Source of the DNA: Chitinophaga pinensis
Lineage (GTDB): Bacteria; Bacteroidota; Bacteroidia; Flavobacteriales_D; Crocinitomicaceae
Length of the DNA stretch: 64,000 nt
Assembly: GCA_945883825.1 (NCBI GenBank)
Contig: CAMCYF010000001.1
Coordinates: forward strand, 124,001-188,000
Direction of reading: 5' to 3'
Each line of letters opens with the position of its first letter. Position 1 is the stretch's first letter. This document shows positions 1-9,093 of this stretch, in pieces. The translations under genes and the position numbers were made by a program. The notes below the pieces were generated by a model. That model ran no database searches. It was not told where the DNA came from and saw only the letters and a list, made by a program, of their open reading frames with translations.

Positions 1-1035
1 GAGAAAATGGGGACCAAGATTTTCACAAATGCTTGCGGTCCTTGTATCGGACAATGGGATCGTGCAGGAGCAGAGAAGCAAGAAAAGAATACGATAATTC
101 ATTCCTTTAATCGAAATTTTTCGAAACGTGCTGACGGAAATCCAAATACGCATGCATTTGTTACTTCCCCTGAAATGGTTGCAGCTATTGCAATTTCTGG
201 AGATTTGGGCTTTAATCCATTAAAAGATACCTTGACATCTGCGAATGGTGAGCAAATAAAGCTTACTCCTCCAAAAGGTGACGAACTTCCGAATAAGGGT
301 TTTGATGTTGAAGACAACGGTTTTCAAGCACCTGCTGAAGATGGTAGCGGAATCCTTATTTCAGTCGATCCGACCTCATCTCGTCTGCAATTATTGGAAA
401 ATTTCCCGATTTGGAACGGAGAAAACATCTTAGGAATGAAATTACTTATTAAAGCAAAAGGAAAATGTACTACTGATCATATTTCAATGGCTGGACCTTG
501 GTTGCGTTACCGTGGACATTTAGATAATATTTCAAACAATATGCTCATTGGTGCTGAAAATGCATTTAATGGTAAAGCTAATTCAGTAAAAAATCTTTTG
601 ACTGGTGAATATGGTGAAGTTCCAGCAGTACAACGAGCTTATAAAGCTGCAGGAATTCCTACTATTGTTGTTGGAGATCACAATTACGGTGAAGGATCTT
701 CACGTGAACATGCAGCAATGGAACCAAGGCATTTAGGAGTTTGTGCTATCATCGTTAAATCTTTCGCGCGAATTCACGAAACAAATTTAAAGAAGCAAGG
801 GATGTTGGGCTTGACTTTTAACATTGAAAATGATTACGATAAAATCTGTGAAGATGATATCTTGAGTTTTACTGATTTAGCATCTTTTTCTCCAGGGAAA
901 CAAATAAATCTTGAAATAAAACACAAAGATGGGTCGATAGAAAATATCTTTTTAAATCATACTTATAATGCTTCTCAGATTGAATGGTTTAAAGCTGGAT
1001 CTGCATTGAATTTAATTAAACTCTCACAAAAGTAA
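1..1035 (+). CDS. acnA: Aconitate hydratase, C-terminal part (5' end outside window)
   Basis: Interconverts citrate and isocitrate in the TCA cycle, in the cytoplasm. The frame is open to base 1, so only the last ~344 residues of a roughly 750-residue mitochondrial-type enzyme are present. Two of the Fe-S cluster cysteines are seen in [12 protein letters not shown] at the start; the third (a CTNSS-type motif) must lie upstream of the window. The C-terminal swivel domain shows [27 protein letters not shown] (catalytic Ser region) and EPRHLG. The TAA is followed after one base by the ATG of the next gene, suggesting co-transcription. The family call is very secure; choosing acnA as symbol over other aconitase names is convention. 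Confidence 0.95.
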   Translation, partial: EKMGTKIFTNACGPCIGQWDRAGAEKQEKNTIIHSFNRNFSKRADGNPNTHAFVTSPEMVAAIAISGDLGFNPLKDTLTSANGEQIKLTPPKGDELPNKGFDVEDNGFQAPAEDGSGILISVDPTSSRLQLLENFPIWNGENILGMKLLIKAKGKCTTDHISMAGPWLRYRGHLDNISNNMLIGAENAFNGKANSVKNLLTGEYGEVPAVQRAYKAAGIPTIVVGDHNYGEGSSREHAAMEPRHLGVCAIIVKSFARIHETNLKKQGMLGLTFNIENDYDKICEDDILSFTDLASFSPGKQINLEIKHKDGSIENIFLNHTYNASQIEWFKAGSALNLIKLSQK

Positions 1036-1036
1036 G

Positions 1037-1663
1037 ATGTTTAAATATTTAATATTTTTTTTATTCTTGTTTACTAAATTTACACTCTCATCTCAAATTT
1101 CATTTACTTCGAATCAATTAATTGAGCCTTATCTTGGATTTCCAAATTTAGGACGTCTTTCTGCTCAAATAATTGACACTAATATACTCGAAAAAAAAGA
1201 CCAAGAGTTTTCTGGAATTGGACCTTCAGGATTTCGTTATTCTTACATGCTCAGTGATGCTTTTAGTATAGGAATTGACTTAATGTATAATACATTAAAT
1301 GAGAAATATAGAACCTCACAAGATGTCTATATGAATAATGCATGGACTACAATTAACAAAAATATGCTTGTTTCAACTCAGCGTTTACGAATTCACGTAA
1401 GAATGAATTTTCACTTTTCAGCATTTAGTGATATGTCTGATTCATACTTAGGGGTAGGTTTTGGAACAAATAATAAGTGGAAAAAAACTAGTGAAAATGG
1501 AAATGTTATTGAAAAAATATCAGGTAGTGAAGCAGTTATTCTTCCATTTTCATTGCGATTATGTTATGGTTATCGTTATTTTTTTAACTATAATTGGGGT
1601 ATTCACGGTGAAGTAGGTTTGGGTGGGCCACTTCTTTCATTGGGCTTGTCCTATAAGATCTAA
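1037..1663 (+). CDS. Exported hypothetical protein, probable outer-membrane beta-barrel
   Basis: A 208-residue protein with an N-terminal signal peptide (MFKYLIFFLFLFTKFTLSSQ) followed by alternating hydrophobic and polar segments and many Tyr/Phe/Gly residues (SLRLCYGYRYFFNYNW near residue 180), which fits a small outer-membrane barrel. No enzyme motif is visible. It starts one base after the aconitase stop, so it is probably read from the same mRNA, although there is no evident functional link. Its TAA stop interlocks with the TAG stop of the convergent gene at 1660. Function unknown. Confidence 0.75.
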   Translation: MFKYLIFFLFLFTKFTLSSQISFTSNQLIEPYLGFPNLGRLSAQIIDTNILEKKDQEFSGIGPSGFRYSYMLSDAFSIGIDLMYNTLNEKYRTSQDVYMNNAWTTINKNMLVSTQRLRIHVRMNFHFSAFSDMSDSYLGVGFGTNNKWKKTSENGNVIEKISGSEAVILPFSLRLCYGYRYFFNYNWGIHGEVGLGGPLLSLGLSYKI

Positions 1664-3039
1664 TTGACTTCAATAGCTCCAATATCTGGAGGATTATTTC
1701 TTGGATTTCCGAATATATCAGAAACCACACTAGAATTTATTCCTTGCTCATTGTGAATTGCGCTGTTTGGAAATAAAAAATCAAATTCATTTGTGTTTGT
1801 AAAATTAGGGTTGCCATTCCATATAATATTTTGATAAAAACTGTCGGTTTGAATTTCTTCAGATTGGATCAGACAATGATTGAAATCAAAGTTTATTGTT
1901 ACACCCTGCATTTGTATTGTATCAATTGCCATTTCTGTGGGTAAAGTACCGGAAATAATACAATTCTGAAAAACACCTTCGTTTATAGAACCAACATTTG
2001 TAGTCCCACTAGAATAATCGTTATAAAAATTACTAATTCCAATTGCTGCGGCTGTTGATGGTCCATAACCTAATAGATTACAATGATTGAAATTAAAATC
2101 TCCTCCTTCTAATACTAAAAGTGCATGTGTTCCATTTTTTGCTATGATACAGTTTTCAGCTTTAACTTTCGCGCCTGAATAAATAAAAATCCCGTATCTC
2201 GCTTGGTTTTTAATAATCGTATTAGTCACGGTTAATGTATAATCCGTAAACGATGGATCTTTTGAATACAAGTGAATTCCAGATGTGCCATTTTTTATTA
2301 TTGCATAATTGATTGTAGACGGTCGTGCTTTCTCAAAATATATCCCGTAATACTGGCCGCTTACGTCTTGGTAATCTTGTTCTAAACGGTCTCCTTGAAA
2401 TACAACTTCATTTCCAATGGTCCCTTGAATATTCAAAGTTGATTTATATACATATAATAAAGCATTTTTATGAAGGTAAATTTGAGTTCCTGCTTGAATT
2501 TCTAAAGTTTTAGCTGAGTCAATTGCGGCATAGCCATAAATAACGTGAGGTTTATCAGAAGGCCAAATTCCTTCATTTAAATCCTTATAATGAAAATAAG
2601 CATCCTGTCCCCACACAGCCAATTTTACATATTGATCTATGCCATTTGTTCTAAAACGTATGGAGTCTTCAATAATTAATTCACAAATTTTATTCACAAC
2701 AAGCGTAACCTCCACAAAAACAAATAAACTATCTTTTCCTTCCAATTCGATGTCTTGAATCTTAGTACTCATTATTCCATCGACATTCATCCTGAATGGA
2801 GAAGCGTCTCCTCCCATAAGTTCAATATCCGTAATATTTACTGTCTTGTTTTCTTTGTTATAAATTTTAAATTGTTTTGTAGTAGAACCAATACTTGTGA
2901 AAACAGTATCGAATACTAAAGTGTCAATTGAAAAACTGAGATTCTTTTTAGATAAAAAATTTTTCTTTTTACAGCTTGTTGAGAGGATTACAAGACCAAA
3001 GCTTAAAATAAAAAAAAGGTAGAGTTGTTTTTTTAGCAT
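1660..3039 (-). CDS. Lipoprotein with right-handed parallel beta-helix
   Basis: A 459-residue protein. The N-terminus is a lipoprotein signal (LVILSTSC, lipobox Cys near residue 23), so it is expected on a membrane facing the periplasm or the surface. Residues ~150-430 show beta-helix rungs with repeated N/G-rich turns (TINYAIIKNGTSGIHLYS, IIKNQARYGIFIYSGAKV, AENCIIAKNGTHALLVLEGG). The end PPDIGAIEVN is the typical C-terminus of Bacteroidota pectate-lyase-like/choice-of-anchor beta-helix proteins. Such folds often bind or cleave polysaccharide, but no catalytic residues can be assigned here. A TAATTTTG box lies 18 nt upstream of the ATG. Confidence 0.8.
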   Translation of the reverse strand: MLKKQLYLFFILSFGLVILSTSCKKKNFLSKKNLSFSIDTLVFDTVFTSIGSTTKQFKIYNKENKTVNITDIELMGGDASPFRMNVDGIMSTKIQDIELEGKDSLFVFVEVTLVVNKICELIIEDSIRFRTNGIDQYVKLAVWGQDAYFHYKDLNEGIWPSDKPHVIYGYAAIDSAKTLEIQAGTQIYLHKNALLYVYKSTLNIQGTIGNEVVFQGDRLEQDYQDVSGQYYGIYFEKARPSTINYAIIKNGTSGIHLYSKDPSFTDYTLTVTNTIIKNQARYGIFIYSGAKVKAENCIIAKNGTHALLVLEGGDFNFNHCNLLGYGPSTAAAIGISNFYNDYSSGTTNVGSINEGVFQNCIISGTLPTEMAIDTIQMQGVTINFDFNHCLIQSEEIQTDSFYQNIIWNGNPNFTNTNEFDFLFPNSAIHNEQGINSSVVSDIFGNPRNNPPDIGAIEVN

Positions 3040-3056
3040 GCTTAAATAAGAACGGA

Positions 3057-3064
3057 CAAAATTA
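3057..3064 (-). promoter_or_regulatory. -7 promoter box TAATTTTG for the beta-helix lipoprotein
   Basis: The minus strand reads TAATTTTG, an exact match to the Bacteroidota TAnnTTTG element, 18 nt before the ATG at 3039. No clear -33 TTTG is seen at the usual spacing. Confidence 0.5.
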
Positions 3065-3117
3065 TCGTTTATTGGCTTTAAATTTTTGATAAAAGTTATT
3101 TAATTGCCTGAAAACGA

Positions 3118-3414
3118 TTATTTAAAATCACTCTTGTAGGTAATAATAAATATTTCCTCATTCTCTTTTTTAAAGAATTTTTCAGAACGTGCGTAGGCCT
3201 CTAAGTAATTTATTTTGTTTAGTTTTCTCAGTGTGGATCTATTAGATGTTAATTGATTTTTCATTTCATCTCTTTGAATTTCTAGTTTATTTAGCTTTTG
3301 TTTTTGAGAAATAATAGAGAAAATATCAAGATCATCCAAAAAGAGCACATAGATTAAAAAAATAAAAATGGTTAATCCGTATTTATTCTTTAAATATTTT
3401 GGAATTTTGATCAT
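3118..3414 (-). CDS. Septum formation initiator (DivIC/FtsB-like)
   Basis: A 98-residue bitopic membrane protein. It has one transmembrane helix at residues ~12-30 (GLTIFIFLIYVLFLDDLDIF), then a coiled coil (~35-70: KQKLNKLEIQRDEMKNQL), then a short C-terminal segment with YLEAYARSEKFFKKENEEIF, the usual DivIC/FtsB signature where the coil ends before a small beta region. The family bridges FtsQ and FtsL in the divisome. The length is normal for the family. It lies 72 nt downstream of the exported unknown at 3487 on the same strand and may be co-transcribed with it. Confidence 0.85.
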   Translation of the reverse strand: MIKIPKYLKNKYGLTIFIFLIYVLFLDDLDIFSIISQKQKLNKLEIQRDEMKNQLTSNRSTLRKLNKINYLEAYARSEKFFKKENEEIFIITYKSDFK

Positions 3415-3486
3415 AAAACAATTTTAAGAATAAAAAAAGAAAACTTGATATTGTTGAATTTAAGTTTTGAAGATTCTATTGTTAAA

Positions 3487-4653
3487 TTAATCTGTTTTAC
3501 AACTATTAAATTTTTCCTCATATAATGAAACAAATTCTTGGTCGCCTTCGAACCAAATTGAAGCTTTGTCCAATATTTTGCAAGCATTACTATTGCCACC
3601 GTCTCTTTTAGAAAGAATCTGAGCGCTCAAAATAACACCTAATTTTAATGCTTTTATATCTGGTTCAGTGAATTCTTCAATGTTATTTAATTTCAATAGA
3701 TTTGGTATTGCTGTTGCAAAAATTATATTAGCTCCCTTTGGATCCTTTATATGATATCTTATCGCTGCCTCAAGTAAGTTGCATGAAACGCTATTTTTTG
3801 TAATGGATTTATATTGTTCAATTGCTTCTTTTATTTCTTCATTTGTCTGTGCATTTTTAGCTGCATCTTTAGAAATAGAGAAAATAGGATAACCTTCTTG
3901 ACTATCTAAATTAAATGTAATTCCATTATCTAAAATTTCCATTTGAAAATTAGTCAACCACATTTTGTGTATTGGCATATTAAATATTCCGTTTTGATCC
4001 ATTTCAATAGCTTCAGCAGTAGATATTATAGCTTGATCGTAAGGATCAGTAATTAGTGGATCTTGTAATTCTTTTCTATACATTCCATAATAGCCTTTAG
4101 CTAGAAAAATTAATGGTGTAGGATCTCCAGCATACTTAGGTTTAACCTTAAAGTCTTCCGCTCTCTTAACCAGTTTAAAAAAGTTACTATCTGCATGAAT
4201 TTGTGTTAATTCATCTAAGTTATTAGTTACTGTAATATAGTTGTCTTGATCGTATGTTGCTTCATCCTCCTCATCAGCTCCTTTATTATTTTTATAAGTA
4301 TATCCTATTGAAATTGAAACATTAAAGCTGCCAACTTTTTTAAATTTTATCTGGATTGTTTTAGATGTTTTAGTCCCTGAAATTATTTCCCAATCTTTAC
4401 CTTGTGTTCCAGATATTTCCCATAAAGTACTATTAGGTAACTCTTTTGTCCCAAGTGAATTAAATTTTGAATCTAATTTAACAACATTTAAATTTTCTTT
4501 GGAATCATCAAGAACCACTATATTTTTTGAAGCACTAAAGGTAATGCTAGGTAGTTCTTTTTGATTTGGTTTTTGAGCAAAAGAAAAACTGTTAATTAAA
4601 ATAAATCCAATTAACGAAAAAAGTGATTTAATTAATATCCTTTTTATTTTCAT
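3487..4653 (-). CDS. Exported hypothetical protein
   Basis: A 388-residue protein with a classical signal peptide (cleavage after SFAQ, about residue 26). Residues ~35-145 look like a beta-sandwich domain with short strands (TIQIKFKKVGSFNVSISIGY), as in PKD-like modules. Residues ~150-385 are mostly helical with charged stretches. Three cysteines lie in the last ~100 residues. No known family was recognised and no catalytic motif is visible. Its position upstream of the DivIC-like gene does not identify a role. Probably periplasmic. Confidence 0.7.
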   Translation of the reverse strand: MKIKRILIKSLFSLIGFILINSFSFAQKPNQKELPSITFSASKNIVVLDDSKENLNVVKLDSKFNSLGTKELPNSTLWEISGTQGKDWEIISGTKTSKTIQIKFKKVGSFNVSISIGYTYKNNKGADEEDEATYDQDNYITVTNNLDELTQIHADSNFFKLVKRAEDFKVKPKYAGDPTPLIFLAKGYYGMYRKELQDPLITDPYDQAIISTAEAIEMDQNGIFNMPIHKMWLTNFQMEILDNGITFNLDSQEGYPIFSISKDAAKNAQTNEEIKEAIEQYKSITKNSVSCNLLEAAIRYHIKDPKGANIIFATAIPNLLKLNNIEEFTEPDIKALKLGVILSAQILSKRDGGNSNACKILDKASIWFEGDQEFVSLYEEKFNSCKTD

Positions 4654-4701
4654 AATATAGTTTTTGATTAAAAATCAATTAATGTGCCGAATTTACAAAA
4701 T

Positions 4702-6828
4702 TTATTGATGACTTTTAATTAGTAAGCGCAAAATATCCTGAGCTGCCTTTGAAATCTTAGTTCCTGGTCCAAAAATACCAAAAACCCCAGCGTCATTTAA
4801 AAAGTCATAATCTTGTTTTGGAATAACGCCTCCAACTACAACCATAATATCAGACCTGCCAATTTTCTTTAATTCAGCTATAACTGAAGGAACTAATGTT
4901 TTATGACCTGCAGCTAAAGAGGAAACTCCAAGAATATGAACATCATTTTCTACAGCTTGTTTAGCTGCTTCAGCGGGTGTTTGAAAAAGTGGACCTATAT
5001 CAACATCAAATCCAATATCAGCAAATGAGGTGGCAATTACTTTTGCTCCTCTATCATGTCCATCTTGTCCCATTTTTGCAATCATAATTCTTGGTCGCCG
5101 CCCTTCTAAATTGCTAAATTCTTCAACAAGTGCCATTGCATTTTTAAAATCATCATCTTTCATAGCTTCTTTTGAGTAAATTCCACTTATTGTTCGAATT
5201 GTTGCAGTGTAGCGACCATAAACATTTTCAAGTGCGAGTGATATTTCACCGAGTGTACATCTTTCTTGCGCGCAACGTACAGCAATTTCAAGTAAATTAC
5301 CTTTTGTGGTTTTAGCACAATTTTCCAATTCGTTAAGCAAGCTAAGAACTTTTTTATTATTTCTTGTTTCTTTTAATTTTTTTAAACGAATTAATTGTGC
5401 TTTAGTCACTTTTTCATTGTCTACCTCAAGTATTTTTATAGTTGTTTCTTCCGAATTTAAATACCCGTTTACACCAACAATTATTTCTTTTCCTGAGTCT
5501 ATTCTTCCTTGTTTAATAGCTGCAGCTTCTTCAATCCTCATTTTCGGAACACCTGTCTCAATTGCTTTTGCCATTCCTCCCAATTCTTCAATTTCCTGAA
5601 TTAAGTTCCATGCTTCTTTTGCTAAATCATCTGTTAAGGTCTCACAGTAATAACTTCCCGCTACAGGATCAATAAAACTCATTATGCCAGTTTCTTTTTG
5701 AAGAAATAGTTGCGTGTTTCGTGCGATTCTTGCTGAATAATCTGTTGGTAGTGCAATTGCTTCGTCTAGTGCATTTGTATGTAATGATTGTGTTCCTCCT
5801 AAAGCAGCAGACAATGCTTCAATAAATGTTCTTGCTATATTATTATAAGGATCTTGTTCTGTTAATGACCAACCAGAGGTTTGACAGTGTGCTCTAAGAG
5901 CAAGAGATTTTTCATTTTTTGGTTCAAATTTTTTGACAAGTTTCGCCCAAAGCAATCTCCCCGCTCGTAGTTTTGCGATTTCCAAATTATGGTTCATTCC
6001 AATTCCCCAAAAGAAACTTAGGCGAGGGGCAAATTCATCTATCTTTAATCCTGCCTCTAATCCTGCTCGAATGTACTCTAATCCATCTGCCAATGTATAT
6101 GCTAATTCAATTGCCGCAGTTGCCCCAGCTTCGTGCATGTGATAACCAGATATTGAAATACAATTAAATTTTGGCATTTTTCGACTTGTAAACTCAAAAA
6201 TGTCTGCAATTATTCGCATGGATGGTGTAGGTGGGTAGATGTAAGTATTCCGAACCATAAATTCTTTTAGAATATCATTTTGGATAGTTCCAGAAAGTTG
6301 TTCCATTGAAACTCCTTGTTCCATAGCTGCTGCGATATAAAAAGCCATAATGGGAAGTACGGCACCATTCATGGTCATTGAAACTGACATTTGGTCTAAA
6401 GGAATTTTATCAAATAAGATTTTCATGTCTTCAATCGAATCTATTGCTACACCTGCTTTACCTACATCGCCAAGTACTCTTTCATGATCGGAATCATACC
6501 CTCGATGTGTTGCTAAATCAAATGCAACCGATAAACCTTTTTGACCAGCCGCTAGGTTTTTTCGATAAAATTCATTTGATTCTTCTGCAGTAGAAAACCC
6601 TGCATATTGTCTGATTGTCCATGGTTTTGTAAGATACATCGACGCATACGGACCGCCAATAAATGGCGCAAAGCCAGAACGATAAGCTAGGTGTTTTATC
6701 TTCTTTAAATTATCTCTACTAAAAGATGGACGAATAGTAATTTCTTCAACGCTTTTAACTAAACTAATTTCTGGTTTAGCAATTTTAAATTCTTTAAATG
6801 GAATTGTATTAAATTTTATTCGCTTCAT
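4702..6828 (-). CDS. mutB: Methylmalonyl-CoA mutase large (catalytic) subunit
   Basis: An adenosylcobalamin-dependent mutase that interconverts methylmalonyl-CoA and succinyl-CoA, in the cytoplasm. It is 708 residues, normal for the catalytic subunit. The N-terminal TIM barrel carries [16 protein letters not shown] and [15 protein letters not shown] (substrate pocket, ~75-120). The C-terminal B12-binding domain carries [11 protein letters not shown] near residue 585 (His is the lower cobalt ligand), then GVSSLAAGH and VVVGGVIP. The start overlaps the stop of the small-subunit gene by 4 bp (ATGA), so the two are translationally coupled. This implies a propionate/odd-chain or valine/isoleucine degradation route. 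The epimerase and MeaB-type chaperone are not in the window. scpA is an equivalent symbol. Confidence 0.97.
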   Translation of the reverse strand: MKRIKFNTIPFKEFKIAKPEISLVKSVEEITIRPSFSRDNLKKIKHLAYRSGFAPFIGGPYASMYLTKPWTIRQYAGFSTAEESNEFYRKNLAAGQKGLSVAFDLATHRGYDSDHERVLGDVGKAGVAIDSIEDMKILFDKIPLDQMSVSMTMNGAVLPIMAFYIAAAMEQGVSMEQLSGTIQNDILKEFMVRNTYIYPPTPSMRIIADIFEFTSRKMPKFNCISISGYHMHEAGATAAIELAYTLADGLEYIRAGLEAGLKIDEFAPRLSFFWGIGMNHNLEIAKLRAGRLLWAKLVKKFEPKNEKSLALRAHCQTSGWSLTEQDPYNNIARTFIEALSAALGGTQSLHTNALDEAIALPTDYSARIARNTQLFLQKETGIMSFIDPVAGSYYCETLTDDLAKEAWNLIQEIEELGGMAKAIETGVPKMRIEEAAAIKQGRIDSGKEIIVGVNGYLNSEETTIKILEVDNEKVTKAQLIRLKKLKETRNNKKVLSLLNELENCAKTTKGNLLEIAVRCAQERCTLGEISLALENVYGRYTATIRTISGIYSKEAMKDDDFKNAMALVEEFSNLEGRRPRIMIAKMGQDGHDRGAKVIATSFADIGFDVDIGPLFQTPAEAAKQAVENDVHILGVSSLAAGHKTLVPSVIAELKKIGRSDIMVVVGGVIPKQDYDFLNDAGVFGIFGPGTKISKAAQDILRLLIKSHQ

Positions 6829-8120
6829 TTTTTCTGAAATTCTTGTTCGAGAATTAAGTAAGGTATTCCCATGTATTCTTTGGTGTCAGTCCATTCTGCT
6901 GAACATGAATTTTCGGAGAGTAAAGTATTTATTCCAATGTATTCTTTTTGATTTGTTTTAAGAGCTTCAATTCGCATGCTACGTTTGAGGGAAATATCAC
7001 TTGAAATTTTATTGATTTTTTCATTGCTTCTTAGGACACTAAATTTTTCTAATTCAGTAAAATAAACCCAAGATTTTTCAGAGATTTTCTCGCATAAACC
7101 TTCTATTACATGACTCCCGTTTAAAGGTTCATAAACAGAATTAAAATTAGCTTCTTCTTTAAGTATTATGGGGATATTTAAAGCCATTCTTTGATGAAGA
7201 TTTGAAGGTTTTTGATTTGAAAAATTATCGCAGGGATGAACAATAATACCAGTAACTCCAGCATTAAGCGCTGCCATTGCTTCACTTGTCTGTCTCAATA
7301 GATTAGAATCTATATCTTTTAATGATTTATTTGTCCATCCGATATTGGCAGTAATAGTAGGTTCAAAATTTATGATTCCATACGAATATGAAATTTGTTG
7401 AATTAACCATTTTAAGGCCTTGATTTTTGCTATTTCAATGAAATAATTTTGTCCAATTCCAACATTAAAATGTATCAAGTGAATAAAGTCATGAATTGAA
7501 TTTCCTTTTTCAAGTTCTGTTGAAAGTAATTCATGAAAAGTAGAAAGCATAATTCCAATTTGCTGATAGCAATTTGCTCCAATTTGCTCTATTTCAAAGC
7601 CGTTTATTTCAAAACAAGGTGTTATTACTGAATGGCTTTCAAGAATTTCAATAAAATCAATAAAATTAATTGCTAGCGGATCTATTTTTAAGAAAAAGAA
7701 TTGAAGTTTCTTTGAATCTATAAATTCTAGAAAAGATGCTAATTGTTCAGGTGTTTGAAAAGCAATATGTGAAAAAATATACTGAAATTCAATGGTGTTA
7801 AATAAAATTCCCCAGTCGATATTTGTTTTTTTTTCAATTTTAAATTCAATAAAGTCTGCACCTTGCATCAAGACTTTTAATATCGTTTTATTTGCTTCCT
7901 TTTCGTTGAAAACAGTACAAGAATAACCATTTAAGAAGCTATTTTTATCTGTTGTATTTGTAATGAAGGATTTAGAGCAAGTTTGGGTAACATCAAATAG
8001 AATTTCTTCGATTTCATCGTTGAAAACTATTCGAGAATGATTTTCTTTTAGTTCCTTTTTTATCTGATTTCTCCAAGTTGACAAATTAACTTGAACAAAA
8101 TCGATTTTTTCGTCCCTCAT
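6825..8120 (-). CDS. mutA: Methylmalonyl-CoA mutase small subunit
   Basis: A 431-residue partner of MutB in the alpha-beta mutase. It resembles the mutase barrel ([40 protein letters not shown] around residues 260-305) but lacks the DGHDRG cobalamin-binding domain, as expected for the non-catalytic subunit. It is shorter than the ~600-residue small subunits of proteobacteria and actinobacteria; shorter forms occur in Bacteroidota. First gene of the mutA-mutB operon, with a TATCTTTG box 24 nt upstream. No cobalamin riboswitch was found in the leader. Confidence 0.92.
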   Translation of the reverse strand: MRDEKIDFVQVNLSTWRNQIKKELKENHSRIVFNDEIEEILFDVTQTCSKSFITNTTDKNSFLNGYSCTVFNEKEANKTILKVLMQGADFIEFKIEKKTNIDWGILFNTIEFQYIFSHIAFQTPEQLASFLEFIDSKKLQFFFLKIDPLAINFIDFIEILESHSVITPCFEINGFEIEQIGANCYQQIGIMLSTFHELLSTELEKGNSIHDFIHLIHFNVGIGQNYFIEIAKIKALKWLIQQISYSYGIINFEPTITANIGWTNKSLKDIDSNLLRQTSEAMAALNAGVTGIIVHPCDNFSNQKPSNLHQRMALNIPIILKEEANFNSVYEPLNGSHVIEGLCEKISEKSWVYFTELEKFSVLRSNEKINKISSDISLKRSMRIEALKTNQKEYIGINTLLSENSCSAEWTDTKEYMGIPYLILEQEFQKK

Positions 8121-8143
8121 TCTACGATTTTAGATTGCACCTT

Positions 8144-8151
8144 CAAAGATA
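8144..8151 (-). promoter_or_regulatory. -7 promoter box TATCTTTG for mutA-mutB
   Basis: Exact TAnnTTTG match on the minus strand, 24 nt before the mutA ATG. Predicted leader is ~15-20 nt. Confidence 0.55.
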
Positions 8152-8181
8152 CTAATAAGGAATATATAATTTTCGCTCGAA

Positions 8182-8207
8182 AATTTATTTTATTTGTAAA
8201 ATAAATT
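8182..8207. promoter_or_regulatory. Perfect 11-bp inverted repeat in the mutA / PorV-like divergent region
   Basis: AATTTATTTTA (8182-8192) and TAAAATAAATT (8197-8207) are exact reverse complements around a 4-nt centre TTTG. The element sits between two divergent genes where no terminator is needed, so an operator or an AT-rich extruding hairpin fits better than a terminator. No regulator is identified. Confidence 0.5.
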
Positions 8208-8261
8208 CATTTATCCTTTTTGTTTAGTCTAATTTGCTTAATTTTCAAGCAAAAATAAAAC

Positions 8262-9092
8262 ATGAATTCAGTTCTAAAAAAGTCTCTACTATTAACTTTT
8301 TTAAGTTTATTTTTTTGCGTTACTTCAAAAGCTCAAGGATATCAGTCAATGGGTGCAAGGTCAATGTCTCTTGCTAATGCAAGTGTTGCTATTGAGGATG
8401 TATGGGCTTTTCATCATAATCCAGCTGCCTTAGCTGAAATAAAAAAGCTTGGTTTTGGTGTTTCTTACGAAAATAGATTCTTGCTTAAGGAATTGCAATC
8501 ACAAGGTTTAACAGCTGTTATTCCTCTTAAAAGTGGAGTTTTATCGGTGGGCGCTCAGAGTTTTGGTTATACTGAGTTTAGGACATATCGATCGGGATTA
8601 GGGTACTCATTAAAGCTAAGTGATTTTTTAGCCCTTGGGGTTCAATTGAATCACCATCTAGTTAGAATTAATTCATTCTATGGTTCTAATCAAACATTAA
8701 CTGGTGAAATTGGCTTACTTGCAAAAGTCAATGAGAATCTGAAAATTGGTGTCAGTGTTTTTAATATTTCACGCAATAAGTTGTCGGAATTTAAAGAGGA
8801 TAGATATACTACTTTACTAAGAATTGGCACAGGATATAAATTGTCTAAAAAACTATTGCTTTTATGTGAAGCGGAAAAAAATGTGGATTTCCCCCTTTGT
8901 TTTAAAGCAGGAATTGAATACCAGCCAATAGCTGATTTTTATTTCCGTGGTGGTTTTGCAACAGAACCGATTGAATATTCTTTTGGTGTGGGTTATTGCT
9001 ATAAGAAGAACTATAAACTAGACATTGGTTCTGCTTATCATCAGATTCTTGGTTGGTCTCCACATTTTTCTTTTACTGTTCAAATGAACTAG
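8262..9092 (+). CDS. PorV/PorQ-like outer-membrane beta-barrel protein
   Basis: A 276-residue protein with a signal peptide (ends ~SKAQ, residue 24). The mature start, GYQSMGARSMSLANASVA and WAFHHNPAALAE, is the hallmark of the PorV/UPF0164 barrel group, in which an N-terminal hatch with an HNPAAL motif precedes strands. Strands alternate to the end (GGFATEPIEYSFGVGY). Relatives include PorV and PorQ, which work with type IX secretion, and FadL-like transporters; the exact role is not deducible. It lies one base upstream of the helix-hairpin-helix/barrel gene, so the two probably act together in the outer membrane. Confidence 0.75.
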   Translation: MNSVLKKSLLLTFLSLFFCVTSKAQGYQSMGARSMSLANASVAIEDVWAFHHNPAALAEIKKLGFGVSYENRFLLKELQSQGLTAVIPLKSGVLSVGAQSFGYTEFRTYRSGLGYSLKLSDFLALGVQLNHHLVRINSFYGSNQTLTGEIGLLAKVNENLKIGVSVFNISRNKLSEFKEDRYTTLLRIGTGYKLSKKLLLLCEAEKNVDFPLCFKAGIEYQPIADFYFRGGFATEPIEYSFGVGYCYKKNYKLDIGSAYHQILGWSPHFSFTVQMN

Positions 9093-9093
9093 T

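Noticed and set aside
3411-3599. 62-codon ORF overlapping the end of the exported unknown at 3487
   Set aside because: Almost wholly inside the larger signal-peptide gene in another frame, with low-complexity composition.
8121-8261. Cobalamin riboswitch expected upstream of the B12-dependent mutase
   Set aside because: Only an AT-rich palindrome and a promoter box are seen. The leader is too short for the aptamer and no B12-box-like sequence is present.
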